Assembly (NCBI RefSeq): GCF_014635585.1
Contig: NZ_BMDC01000003.1
Coordinates: 186,001 to 250,000, forward strand
DNA length: 64,000 nucleotides
Source of the DNA: Rothia aerolata
GTDB lineage: Bacteria > Actinomycetota > Actinomycetes > Actinomycetales > Micrococcaceae
Direction: 5' to 3'
The notes below the pieces were generated by a model. It searched no databases, was not told the DNA's origin, and was given only the letters and a program-made list of their open reading frames with translations. Made by a program: the position numbers and the translations under genes. Of the stretch, positions 50,066 to 59,089 are shown in pieces (position 1 is the first letter of the stretch; every line of letters begins with the position of its first letter).

Positions 50066-51931
50066 GTGGTCAAGATTCCGAACAAGGCATATCAGTCTCA
50101 AGACCTGCTGAAAAACCTGTTCTTGGCGGGGCAGGTAGCGGGTCGTCATCTTGCTGATGACCCCGTGCTACTGGCCCTTCAGATTACCCGCAAGCTGCCC
50201 TATCCGCTGGCGCAGCGGGTGGGCGCTTGTCTGGGTCGCCTGCCCGGTGCGGGTACTCGCGCTCTGGGGGCGCAGGTTCGTGGTGAGCGTGTGTTTCCGG
50301 ACGACGCCGCCCGCCTCCTGCGCGAAAACCCCGCCGAGCGCGGGGCGGCGGGGGCTCATGGGGGCAGTCTGCTATCTATCTGGCAGGGCATTCAGCGCAG
50401 AATTGCGGCCGAGGTTGCGCTGGGTTTTGGTGTGCTCGACTGGCGCGATGAGAGCCTGCCGACCGTGACCCGGGCCAGGGCTGCTTGGGATGCAGGGTAT
50501 GTCAGTGAGTCAATTGAACTTGCTGAGCGGGCTCGAAAGTCTGGTTACGCTAGCAGGCTCAGGGGAGAGGCTCTAATGCTGACCCCCGGCTGGCAGGTAC
50601 CGCTGGAAAAACCGGGAACCAAAGCACCCCGGGCAAATCAAGACCGCGAAAACCCGAAACTTTCGGTTCTTCACCTGCTCACCAACTCCACTCCGGCAAC
50701 CCAGTCGGGCTATACCTTGCGGAGCCAACGTCTCTTAGAAGCCCTGCTAAAAAAAGATATTTCCATTAAGGCATATACCCGCATCGGCTACCCCGTAATG
50801 ATCGGCAACCTCACCGCGGGCGCTCAGGCCCAAGACGGCCCGGTGATTTATGAGAGGTTCCTCCCCGCCTCCCTGCGCGGCACCCAGCCGCAGCGACTGG
50901 CGCAGTGGGCAGGCGGCGTCCTGAAAAAACTGAGCGAATTACAGCCCCAGGAGCGGCCGCGACTGGTGCACACCACCACCAACTATCCCAACGGGCTGGT
51001 GGCGCAGGCGGTTGCCCGGCAGCTAGGTGTGCCCTGGGTTTATGAGGCGCGCGGGCTGATGGAAGAAACCTGGGTCAGCAACAAGAAAACCGAGGTCGCT
51101 CAGAGCGAGGCCGAGAGCAGTCAGCGGTTTAGCTTGATTCGCAACCGCGAAACGGAGCTGATGCAGCGGGCAGACCACGTGGTGACCCTGAGCGAGACCA
51201 TGAAGGGGCTCTTTGTGGAACGCGGGGTAGCGCCTGAGAGCATTACGGTGATTCCCAACGCCGTTGACGAAAAGCTCTTTGACCAGAACCTTTCCCCCGA
51301 GCAGGCGAGGGCACAGCTGAACCTTCCTGCCGAGGGCTTCTGGGTTGGGTCGGTGAGCTCCCTGGTGGACTACGAGGGCTTCGATACCCTGTTGCGAGCC
51401 GTGGCTCAACTGCGCCGAAAGGGTGCGGACGTTCGCGTGCTTCTAGCCGGTGACGGCGTGGCGCGGGGCTCTCTTGAGACCCTGGCGCAGCGGTTTGCGG
51501 AGGATCCGGCGGTGGGGGAGTTTGCCGTCTTTTGCGGTAGGCTCAAGCCTGAGCAGGCATATATTGCCCACCAGGCATTGAATGTTTTTGCGGTGCCGCG
51601 GCGTAACGATCGGGTCTGCCGCTCAGTGACCCCGCTCAAGCCGATTGAGGCAATGGCGCTGGGGCGGCCGGTGCTGGCATCGGACATTCCTCCGCTGGCG
51701 GAGCTGGTGCACAACGGTATGACTGCCCCCACCGGCCTGCTGGCTAGGGCGGAAAGTCCAGAGAGTTTTGCTACCGCCCTTGAGGAGCTGATGCAGGACG
51801 ACGCCGCTCGCGCCGCCTATGCGCGGGCGGGCAGGGAGTTTGCTCGGTCGAGAACCTGGGCGAAAAATGCTGAGAAACTAGAGAGCATCTACGAAAAACT
51901 GTGCGGTTTTTCGCACGAGGCCCCGAAATGA
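50066..51931 (+). CDS. GT4-family glycosyltransferase with about 200-residue N-terminal extension
   Basis: The catalytic part starts near residue 208 (LSVLHLLTNSTPATQSGYTLRSQRLLEAL) and ends with a full GT-B donor domain: VIPNAVDEKLFD, GSVSSLVDYEGFDTLL, VFAVPRRNDRVCRSVTPLKPIEAMALGRPVLASD. The first about 200 residues are helical and rich in Ala/Arg/Leu, of no family I know; they may tether the enzyme to a partner. GTG 50066 starts five bases after the previous stop, so the genes are coupled. Confidence 0.88.
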   Translation: MVKIPNKAYQSQDLLKNLFLAGQVAGRHLADDPVLLALQITRKLPYPLAQRVGACLGRLPGAGTRALGAQVRGERVFPDDAARLLRENPAERGAAGAHGGSLLSIWQGIQRRIAAEVALGFGVLDWRDESLPTVTRARAAWDAGYVSESIELAERARKSGYASRLRGEALMLTPGWQVPLEKPGTKAPRANQDRENPKLSVLHLLTNSTPATQSGYTLRSQRLLEALLKKDISIKAYTRIGYPVMIGNLTAGAQAQDGPVIYERFLPASLRGTQPQRLAQWAGGVLKKLSELQPQERPRLVHTTTNYPNGLVAQAVARQLGVPWVYEARGLMEETWVSNKKTEVAQSEAESSQRFSLIRNRETELMQRADHVVTLSETMKGLFVERGVAPESITVIPNAVDEKLFDQNLSPEQARAQLNLPAEGFWVGSVSSLVDYEGFDTLLRAVAQLRRKGADVRVLLAGDGVARGSLETLAQRFAEDPAVGEFAVFCGRLKPEQAYIAHQALNVFAVPRRNDRVCRSVTPLKPIEAMALGRPVLASDIPPLAELVHNGMTAPTGLLARAESPESFATALEELMQDDAARAAYARAGREFARSRTWAKNAEKLESIYEKLCGFSHEAPK

Positions 51932-52067
51932 ACAGATTAGACACCCCCTAATCTGTTCAAAATCTGCCCAAAACCGAAAAAGTGAACAGATTAGCTACCC
52001 CTTAATCTGTTCAAAAATTCTCTGTGAGCGAAAAAGTGAATAGATTAGACACCCCCTAATCTGTTCA
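51929..52067. repeat. Three tandem hairpin units with exact 54-bp spacing
   Basis: Stems TGAACAGATTA(G) / (C)TAATCTGTTCA at 51929-51959, 51983-52013 and 52037-52067. The loops are similar (ACACCCC, GCTACCCCT, ACACCCC). The third left arm carries one change (GAATAG). Spacer sequences between units share CGAAAAAGTGAA. They start inside the last codons of the glycosyltransferase gene and lie upstream of the ABC exporter genes. Confidence 0.9.
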
Positions 52068-52161
52068 ATCTGAGGTTTTTAGATAGGTTCGTGGACGACA
52101 GTGTGTTGCGGGTTGTCGGCGCCGGTAGGTCGGCGCGCTATGTTGAGAAGGAGAACGGCTA

Positions 52162-53139
52162 GTGCCTGAAGAAGAAGGTGTAACTGAGTCCCAGGGTAGG
52201 CCCTGGTCTGGCAATACGCCGGCGGTGGCTGAGGGGGCTGTGGTGCGGTATAAGCCGGTGAGGCCCCTGGATACTCACCTGCTAGGTTACTCTAGCCATA
52301 TCGAATCGGGCAGGCTCTACCCGGTGGGTGTTCGCACCTCTTTGCGTAAGTACCTGGCCGATACCTGGGAGAGGCGCTGGTATATCTGGAAGGAGTCTCG
52401 GGCGAAGGTCGAGACCCAGAATAGTGCGCACCGACTGGGTATGTGGTGGATGGTCATTAAGCCGCTTGCCGACGTCATTTTTTACTGGGTGCTCTTTGCC
52501 GTGGTGTTGAAAGCCTCGCGCGGGCTGCCCAACTACACCGCCTTCATTGTGATTGGTGTGCTGATGTTCCGCTACTTTTCGCAGGCACTAAACCAGGGGG
52601 CGTCGTCCCTGACACAGGGCAAAGCCATGATGCGCGCTTTTGCCTTTCCGCGGATTGCCATTCCCATTGCAACCCTGGTGCGGCAGACCATGAACATTGT
52701 GCCGGTGCTGATGGTGATGCTGCTGGGTATTATTTTTCTTCCGCCCCATGCTTGGCCGCACCTGAACTGGTTGCTCTTTATTCCGGCTTTTGCGCTGGCG
52801 ATTATCTTTAACCTGGGCGTGATTCTGGTGGTATCCAGGGCAACTTTTAAGCTACCCGATGTTCAACCGGCACTGGGCGTGATTAACAGGGTGCTCATGT
52901 ATAGCTCGGGCGTGATGTTCCCGATTGACCGCTTTCTCAACCACCCCGTCGTCCTGCACAGTATCCAGGCAAACCCCTACTACATTTTCCTAGATCTCTT
53001 CCGCGAGATTCTGATTTACGGGCACACCGGTACCTTCTACCACTGGGGCTCCTTGATGGTGTGGTCGGTTGGCCTTCTGCTAGTGGGCTTTATCTACTTC
53101 TACCGCGGCGAAGAGGAGTACGGTCGTGAACGAAACTAA
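52162..53139 (+). CDS. ABC-2 type polysaccharide/teichoic-acid export permease (Wzm/TagG-like)
   Basis: Membrane subunit of a glycan exporter. A cytoplasmic N-terminus of about 95 residues leads to six helices (about 98-315), with RYFSQALNQGASSLTQGKAMMRAFAFPRIAIPIATLVRQ as the family-typical coupling region and the motif NPYYIFLDLFREIL. GTG 52162 follows AAGGAG. The next gene overlaps its end by 14 bases and encodes its ATPase. Confidence 0.9.
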   Translation: MPEEEGVTESQGRPWSGNTPAVAEGAVVRYKPVRPLDTHLLGYSSHIESGRLYPVGVRTSLRKYLADTWERRWYIWKESRAKVETQNSAHRLGMWWMVIKPLADVIFYWVLFAVVLKASRGLPNYTAFIVIGVLMFRYFSQALNQGASSLTQGKAMMRAFAFPRIAIPIATLVRQTMNIVPVLMVMLLGIIFLPPHAWPHLNWLLFIPAFALAIIFNLGVILVVSRATFKLPDVQPALGVINRVLMYSSGVMFPIDRFLNHPVVLHSIQANPYYIFLDLFREILIYGHTGTFYHWGSLMVWSVGLLLVGFIYFYRGEEEYGRERN

Positions 53140-53941
53140 CCTGCACTTTCCCAATATCGTTGCCAGCAATATTTCTCTGGACTATAAGGTGCGCAACCGT
53201 GGCGGCTGGGGTAGTCGCACGCAAACCCACACGGTGCACGCCGTCAAACCCCTGTCTTTTGCCGCCCACGAGGGGGAGTTTATTGGACTGGTGGGGCGTA
53301 ACGGCTCGGGTAAGAGCTCGCTACTGCGCGTGTTGGCGGGCTTGGAGACCCCTACCACCGGCGAGGTCTATGCGTCGTCAAAGCCCACTCTGATTGGTGT
53401 TTCTGCCGCTCTTAATCCGCAACTGACCGGTGCTGAGAACGTGGAGCTGGGCTGTTTGGCTATGGGGCTGAGCCCGGCCCAGGCCCGCGAGGCCTATGAT
53501 CGAGTGGTGGAGCTTGCCGGTATTGGCGAGGCGATTGAGCGGCCCATGGCTACCTATTCTTCGGGCCAGGCTGCCCGTCTGCGGTTTTCGATTATGCTGG
53601 CTAACCGGCCCAAGATTATGCTGATTGACGAGGCGCTGGCTACCGGCGACGCCGCCACCAACGAGCGCTTTAGCCAGGCGATGAACGAGCTGCTGGATAA
53701 CGCGGGCACCGTGTTTTTGGTGAATCACGCGGCGCAGACAATTGAGAACATGTGTAATCGCGCGATTTGGCTGGATGAGGGGGAGCTGATTATGGACGGC
53801 GACGCTCGGGAGGTCGCGCGTAAGTACCGCTGGTTCGCCCATCAGCTGGCGCTGGGCGACGAAGAAAAGGCGGCTGGCCTGCTGGCTGAGGCAAAGACCC
53901 TGGGAGCAGCGGGCTACGTGATAAACAGGGAAGGTTCGTAG
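53126..53941 (+). CDS. ABC exporter ATPase for polysaccharide/teichoic acid (Wzt/TagH-like)
   Basis: Energises export of an undecaprenyl-linked polymer. Walker A GRNGSGKSSLL lies near 57, the signature is TYSSGQAARLRFSIML (a form typical of Wzt/TagH rather than LSGGQ), Walker B is IMLIDEALATGD, and the switch His is in VNHAAQTIENMC. There is no large C-terminal carbohydrate-binding domain, so glycan recognition is probably not length-capped by this protein. GTG 53126 overlaps the permease gene. Confidence 0.92.
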   Translation: MNETNLHFPNIVASNISLDYKVRNRGGWGSRTQTHTVHAVKPLSFAAHEGEFIGLVGRNGSGKSSLLRVLAGLETPTTGEVYASSKPTLIGVSAALNPQLTGAENVELGCLAMGLSPAQAREAYDRVVELAGIGEAIERPMATYSSGQAARLRFSIMLANRPKIMLIDEALATGDAATNERFSQAMNELLDNAGTVFLVNHAAQTIENMCNRAIWLDEGELIMDGDAREVARKYRWFAHQLALGDEEKAAGLLAEAKTLGAAGYVINREGS

Positions 53942-54029
53942 TCAGAGTAGGACTCGAAAGGTTATGTGGGCTATTTAGGGTAAAATTTATTCGATTGCAT
54001 GGCCTGTTAATAGACAAAAGGTGGTTCAA

Positions 54030-55139
54030 ATGAAGCGGATTATGACCGTATATGGTACCCGGCCTGAGGCTATTAAGGTCGCACCCATCATTCGAGCCCT
54101 TGAGTGCTCTGAGAACTTTAAGTCTATCCCAGTGGTTACCGGACAACACAGGGAAATGCTTGACCAGGTCAATGAAGTTTTTGGGATTGAGCCCGAAGCC
54201 GATCTAAAAATTATGAAGCGGGGGCAGGGTCTTAACGGCATCCTCAGTAAAGTTATTGAGGGCGTTGACCAGGTAATTGACTCACATTACCCAGATGCTT
54301 TAATCGTACAAGGTGATACTTCAACAGCTATGGGAGCTGCGCTTGCTGCGTTTAATCGTGGAATTCCTGTTGTTCATGTTGAAGCTGGTCTACGTTCCGG
54401 TGACATGACCTCCCCTTTCCCAGAAGAAGCGAATCGCAGACTCGTCTCACAAGTTGCTAGTTTGCATTTAGCACCGACTAAGCGAGCCCAAAAGAACTTG
54501 TTAAAGGAAGGATTTAAACGTAAATCAATTATTATAACGGGGAACACTGTTATTGATGCTTTGATGAGTTCCCTTAATAATGATGCTCCTTTTGCTGACT
54601 ATCGAATTCGGGAAGTCGTTGATTCCGGGCGGAAAGTAGTATTGGTTACTACCCATCGACGTGAAAACCTAGGAAAGAAAACTAGGAACATCGGCATGGC
54701 TGTAGCTGAGCTTTCACAGAAATATCCTGACCTTTTGTTTGTTCTTCCTTTGCACATGAACCCTTTGGTGAGAGAAACTCTGCAACCATATTTAAAGGCT
54801 GAGAATATTATTGCTACTGATCCTATTGCCTACGGTGACTTTACTCGATTGATGAGGCGCACCTTTCTGGTTCTAACAGATTCTGGAGGTATCCAGGAAG
54901 AAGCACCAGCACTTAATATACCTGTATTAGTTATGAGAAGTAATACCGAGCGTCAGGAAGGCATTAAAGCTGGAACTCTGAAACTTGTAGGAACAAAAAC
55001 TTCAAAAATCGTGCGATCCGTTACGAATTTAATTGAAGATGAAAATGCATACCAGCAGATGGCGCAGGCAGAAAATCCTTATGGTGACGGAAATGCTGCG
55101 GCTCGTATTGTTGCAGAACTAGAAAACCTTCTACTCTAG
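54030..55139 (+). CDS. wecB: UDP-N-acetylglucosamine 2-epimerase (non-hydrolysing)
   Basis: Makes UDP-ManNAc from UDP-GlcNAc for the surface polymer. Family motifs: TVYGTRPEAIKVAPII at the start, QGDTSTAMGAALAAFNRGIPVVHVEAGLRSGDMTSPFPEE, and LTDSGGIQEEAPALNIPVLVMRSNTERQEG. The length of 369 residues is normal. ATG 54030 behind AAAAGGTGG is preferred over GTG 54021. The gene is clearly lower in GC than the genes to its left, marking the start of an acquired segment. It converges on wecC, the two sharing CTAG (55136-55139). Confidence 0.94.
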   Translation: MKRIMTVYGTRPEAIKVAPIIRALECSENFKSIPVVTGQHREMLDQVNEVFGIEPEADLKIMKRGQGLNGILSKVIEGVDQVIDSHYPDALIVQGDTSTAMGAALAAFNRGIPVVHVEAGLRSGDMTSPFPEEANRRLVSQVASLHLAPTKRAQKNLLKEGFKRKSIIITGNTVIDALMSSLNNDAPFADYRIREVVDSGRKVVLVTTHRRENLGKKTRNIGMAVAELSQKYPDLLFVLPLHMNPLVRETLQPYLKAENIIATDPIAYGDFTRLMRRTFLVLTDSGGIQEEAPALNIPVLVMRSNTERQEGIKAGTLKLVGTKTSKIVRSVTNLIEDENAYQQMAQAENPYGDGNAAARIVAELENLLL

Positions 55140-56392
55140 CGCCAAATACCCTTGGTATCTACCACCTGCTTACCTGCCAGCGCAGTAGCCGGAACAGTCT
55201 TGAATTCATCGTGGTCAACCAGAAGAGCCACCACGTCTGCCCGCTCAATCGCTGACTCATAATCGGTGAACTCAATGTTGGTGTGGCCCTCAAGTTTCTT
55301 GGGCAGCTCCGAAACATTGGGCTCCACCGCAAGAATAGTGCCGTGGTTAAATTCCTCCGCCAACTTAGCGGTAATATCCATAGCCGGTGACTCGCGCAGG
55401 TCATCAATATTCGGCTTAAAAGCCAAACCGAGAGCCGCGACCACGGGCTCCGGAGCCGACCCAGCGGCGTCCTTCACCTTCTCAATAACCCACTCAGGCT
55501 TACCGTCGTTGACCTCACGCGCGGTGCGAATCAGGTTGGAGTTATCGCGGTCGGTAGAGACAATAAACCAGGGATCCACCGCAATGCAGTGGCCACCCAC
55601 GCCGGGGCCGGGCTGCAGAATATTCACGCGGGGGTGCTTATTGGCAAGATTAATCAGCTCCCATACATCAATGCCCAGCCTGTCAGAAATCAGCGACAGC
55701 TCATTAGCAAACGCAATGTTGACATCGCGGAAAGAGTTCTCGGTCAGCTTTGCCATCTCAGCGGTAACATCGTCAGTCGGTGCCAGCTCACCGGTGCAGA
55801 AAGCACCGTAAATCTCAGAGGCAATTTCGGTTGCTTTGGGGGTCTGACCTCCGATAATGCGGGAGTTAGTAATGAGCTCTTCCATCGCCTTACCGGGCAG
55901 AATACGCTCGGGGCAGTAGGCAAAGTAGATAACCGGCTTACCCTCGGGGTTCTCGGTGCCGTCTGCCACCAGATCGGGGCGCAGTTCCAAAATCTTAGCA
56001 GCCAGCTTGCGGGTTGTGGTTGGGGGAGAAGTAGACTCCAAAATCACCAGCTCATCGCCCTGTAGCTGGGGAGCGATATTCTCAGCTGCGGACATGATGT
56101 AGGAGAGATCGCCCTCGTAGTTTTCCTTGAAGGGGGTGGGAACGGCAATCACGTAAACATCTGCGTGAACCATCTCGGTGGTTGCAGTCAGATTTCCTGA
56201 ATCAATGGCTCGCTTGAGCTGTTCCTCAAGACCGGGCTCAACAATGGTAACTTCGCCGCGGTTAATGCGCTCAACGTTAGCGGCGTTAATATCAACGCCG
56301 GTTACCTTGAGGCCGTGGTTCGCCATAATAACAGCAGTTGGTAGGCCGATATAGCCAAGACCTACGAAAGCAACTGTACGGGAGATTTGCAT
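55136..56392 (-). CDS. wecC: UDP-N-acetyl-D-mannosamine dehydrogenase
   Basis: Oxidises UDP-ManNAc to UDP-ManNAcA, so wecB and wecC together supply ManNAcA. It has the Rossmann start VAFVGLGYIGLPTAVIMANHG, the GKAMEELITNSRIIGG segment, and the catalytic cysteine in GPGVGGHCIAVDPWF. The start at ATG 56392 is chosen because the family begins a few residues before the Rossmann strand; an ATG four codons earlier (56404) is possible. Its GC content is that of the host-like genes, unlike both neighbours, so the locus is a mosaic. Confidence 0.93.
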   Translation of the reverse strand: MQISRTVAFVGLGYIGLPTAVIMANHGLKVTGVDINAANVERINRGEVTIVEPGLEEQLKRAIDSGNLTATTEMVHADVYVIAVPTPFKENYEGDLSYIMSAAENIAPQLQGDELVILESTSPPTTTRKLAAKILELRPDLVADGTENPEGKPVIYFAYCPERILPGKAMEELITNSRIIGGQTPKATEIASEIYGAFCTGELAPTDDVTAEMAKLTENSFRDVNIAFANELSLISDRLGIDVWELINLANKHPRVNILQPGPGVGGHCIAVDPWFIVSTDRDNSNLIRTAREVNDGKPEWVIEKVKDAAGSAPEPVVAALGLAFKPNIDDLRESPAMDITAKLAEEFNHGTILAVEPNVSELPKKLEGHTNIEFTDYESAIERADVVALLVDHDEFKTVPATALAGKQVVDTKGIWR

Positions 56393-56417
56393 AAGATAGC
56401 CCATCTAAATTGTGAGT

Positions 56418-57116
56418 TTAAAGATCTACAGTTATATTCCAGTAGTCAGTCTTAGGAATATCGTCACCGCTGTTTTTATACGGTGGATTTGTCAGAGACA
56501 GGTGAGGACGTTCCCATGCTATATTTCGTCTAACAATAGAAGCAGGAGTACCGGCAATAATACAATTGTTAGGAAAATCCTTCGTAACTACAGACCGTGC
56601 TCCTACTACAGAACCTTCACCGATACTAGAGCCACCGAACAGAATCGATTCAATTCCAAGCCAAACGTGATTTCCTACCGTAATATTCCTAGCTGGGTTA
56701 ATCCGTTTATTGGTTCTTACATCAAAAATAGGGTGTCCATCATCCCCGCGTACTTTTACATCTCCTGCAATCATAACGTCATCGCCGATAGAAATTGTAG
56801 TTCCTTCAACGGCTGAAATCTGTACTGCATTTGTAGTAGAAACATTCATTCCTATACGAACGGTAGAATCTTGACCGATTCGAACGATGCCCTGAAAAGC
56901 TGCCACTTTTCCTTCGTTTTTATCGATTTCAAAGGTTCCGTTGTCTTGGTCAAAACGAATTGATAGCCTCTTAATACGGGCATTTTTGTTAACTATAAGA
57001 GTATTGTTTTTTCCTCTAAAAAGAACAGATATATTCTCTTCGATAGGTGTTCCGGAGAAAATAATTCTGTTACCATTTTTGTCTTCGTAAGTATCAATTT
57101 TGCGAATGTAAACCAT
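56418..57116 (-). CDS. Left-handed beta-helix acyltransferase (hexapeptide repeat)
   Basis: A 232-residue O- or N-acetyltransferase of the LbH family, probably decorating the glycan. The second half has hexapeptide turns (IRIGQDSTVRIG, ISIGDDVMIAGDVKV, ITVGNHVWLGIESILFGGSSIGEGSVVGARSVVTKDFPNNCIIAGTPASIVR), the typical coil with an active-site His-containing loop (DDGHPIF). Low GC, as in the next genes. It lies about 25 bases downstream of the broken ORF at 57142. Confidence 0.87.
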   Translation of the reverse strand: MVYIRKIDTYEDKNGNRIIFSGTPIEENISVLFRGKNNTLIVNKNARIKRLSIRFDQDNGTFEIDKNEGKVAAFQGIVRIGQDSTVRIGMNVSTTNAVQISAVEGTTISIGDDVMIAGDVKVRGDDGHPIFDVRTNKRINPARNITVGNHVWLGIESILFGGSSIGEGSVVGARSVVTKDFPNNCIIAGTPASIVRRNIAWERPHLSLTNPPYKNSGDDIPKTDYWNITVDL

Positions 57117-57141
57117 TTCATAAATTTCTTGGTAATTTGAT

Positions 57142-57582
57142 TTATTTAGCGGAACTAAGGATATTGAGCCGACGCTTCCTAATCCAGTTGCTGAATGGGC
57201 GTTTTGTGTAGTCTAAATCCTGAATTGGGTTTACCACGACAACCTGGAGATCAATCCAATCAGTTTTAACTAATTTTTTTAGATCTTCAGAACCCATTTT
57301 TTTAGAATGAACCACGATGCGAAGTTTTTGGCATTTCCCTACAATGACAGCTCGCAGCGCTAATAGGTGTGCGTAAGCGAATGAGTCCAGAGATTGCGTG
57401 ACCATCAAAAATTTGGTGGGATAGGTTTGGACTGAAGAGGGGCGTACAAATGTAGAACGATTGATATCATCTACAACATGCACTTCCGCTGTAACACCAT
57501 CAGGGTTGATAATTTCTGAACGGTATAAAAATCGTCCCAAAGAGTTTTCATCAACTATTGTGTAATGATTAATATTTTTTTT
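57142..57582 (-). pseudogene. Frameshifted C-terminal extension of the XcbB/CpsF-like gene
   Basis: An open frame of about 145 codons starts at the A8 run (57582-57575 on the coding strand) where the preceding 506-codon gene stops. There is no ATG, GTG or TTG with a ribosome site near its beginning. Removing one A from the run joins it in frame to the upstream gene (…NTEKN-INHYTIVDENS), giving about 650 residues. The product contains regular beta/alpha elements (KFLMVTQSLDSFAYAHLLALRAVIVG) but no family I can name. An independent protein starting at an internal GTG or ATG cannot be excluded. Confidence 0.6.
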
Positions 57583-59089
57583 CTGTGTTGAGGCACAGCG
57601 GGGAGAACGATCGGTTAATTTGTTCCTGAGACTCAGAGTTATTCTCCAACTTATGTGGTAGCTTACCAATATAGGTAAGCCCGGTATCAAAGGAACCTAT
57701 GATTTTATTAAAACTAGAAATCGGGTCGTAGCTGGGGAATATTGCCTGACTGGGGCTGGTATACTTTACGAAACCATAGGTATGGTTAGTCATAGCAACA
57801 CGTAGAATAGTACCCCCGTCATTAGCTTCTAGATACCAGTTAGCAGGGTTGTTATTTTCAATATCATCTTGGATTCGTACTTGAGCGTAGAGTCTATCTT
57901 CGGTCTTGTAAGTAAGAGCATCTTCACAAATAATCTTTTTATTTGTTGCTTGGCCAAGAAACTCACGAATAATGTTTAACATAGTGGGCAAGGCAGCCTT
58001 AGCTACTTCTCCGTGTGTTCCATTAAACCTATATTTGGTTAGCCCCTTAACCCCGTGTGCTAGTTCGATAACTGAATGATTACTTAGCTCGTCGTTATTT
58101 GTGTAAAAATAGTCGATTCGGCGACCTTCAGTAAGATACTTTCTGAGGAGTTGCTCGGGCTGTATCATTTCGTGAAAAGCTTTAACTTCGAACAAGTTAT
58201 AACGGAAGAATGGCTTGTTCATGTAATAGGGAAGGTTTAGCTGTGGAACGGCAATTAGCAAACGGGCGCGAGGAAATTCTTGGGCGTAATGTAGCGCGAT
58301 AGATCCTCCCTTTGACGCTCCAAATAGCAGCATATTGTCGTCATCAATTGAATAAAGCCTCATGAAATGATCAATAACAGATTTCACCCTGGGGTACAGA
58401 GGACGCCGTGCACTATCGACCATCATGTATGATCCAGAAACTAGATAACGATCTTGAAAACAAATCATAAGAGTGTTCTGAAGATCATCCTCTGTTAGTG
58501 CTTTGAGGTAACTAATTGCATAAGAAATGCGGGTGGTTGAGGGGCCAAAACCTGGAAAAGTTATAAGAATTTTAGATGGATTGGTAGTATTACCTCGTAA
58601 AGAGTAGAAAACATCTCCATCTTGAATTATTTCGTATTTATCATCATAATTTCGTTGCTGAACGGTTGTAAATGACCCTTTACCAATTTTGATATCAAAA
58701 TCAGCGTTGATATTAAGACGAAAATTATTTTTATTTAAAGAGCTGACCGGGATATTTCTATATTCAAGGGGAAATCCTTTAGCAGGAGCCTCTATCTGGT
58801 TTCCGTATACGAGCTTTCCATTTTGAAATAACTTAAATTTTTGATTCTTGAAATTTTCCCAATTGTGGATGGTTATTTTTGCGAAATATTTTCCATAGGG
58901 TAAATCTTCAGAAGCTATATTTTCAAGAATTCTTCTAAAATTTTTGTTTTCAAGGTATGTTGAATATTTTTCTGAAGTTCTTAAAAGATTAAGAGTCTTT
59001 CGAGCGGAGTTTCGACCCTGTGAAGAATAAAGAATGTTTTTAGCTTCATTCTTCAAACGACCTTTAACTGAATTGATGGATATAGCCAT
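57569..59089 (-). CDS. XcbB/CpsF- or Asp2-like capsule biosynthesis protein with hydrolase fold
   Basis: The 506-residue ORF has an alpha/beta-hydrolase core from about 165: ILITFPGFGPSTTRISY, MICFQDRYLVSGSYM, and the nucleophile elbow LLFGASKGGSIALHYAQEF near 258, with a late His in FNGTHGEVAK. This resembles XcbB/CpsF proteins of capsule clusters and the Asp2 acetyltransferases of accessory Sec systems. I infer a role in modifying the polymer. It ends …NTEKKY at an A8 run, where a one-base deletion would extend it into the next frame. Low GC. Its start overlaps the stop of the gene upstream only in the sense of sharing TAATG at 59091-59087. Confidence 0.78.
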   Translation of the reverse strand: MAISINSVKGRLKNEAKNILYSSQGRNSARKTLNLLRTSEKYSTYLENKNFRRILENIASEDLPYGKYFAKITIHNWENFKNQKFKLFQNGKLVYGNQIEAPAKGFPLEYRNIPVSSLNKNNFRLNINADFDIKIGKGSFTTVQQRNYDDKYEIIQDGDVFYSLRGNTTNPSKILITFPGFGPSTTRISYAISYLKALTEDDLQNTLMICFQDRYLVSGSYMMVDSARRPLYPRVKSVIDHFMRLYSIDDDNMLLFGASKGGSIALHYAQEFPRARLLIAVPQLNLPYYMNKPFFRYNLFEVKAFHEMIQPEQLLRKYLTEGRRIDYFYTNNDELSNHSVIELAHGVKGLTKYRFNGTHGEVAKAALPTMLNIIREFLGQATNKKIICEDALTYKTEDRLYAQVRIQDDIENNNPANWYLEANDGGTILRVAMTNHTYGFVKYTSPSQAIFPSYDPISSFNKIIGSFDTGLTYIGKLPHKLENNSESQEQINRSFSPLCLNTEKKY

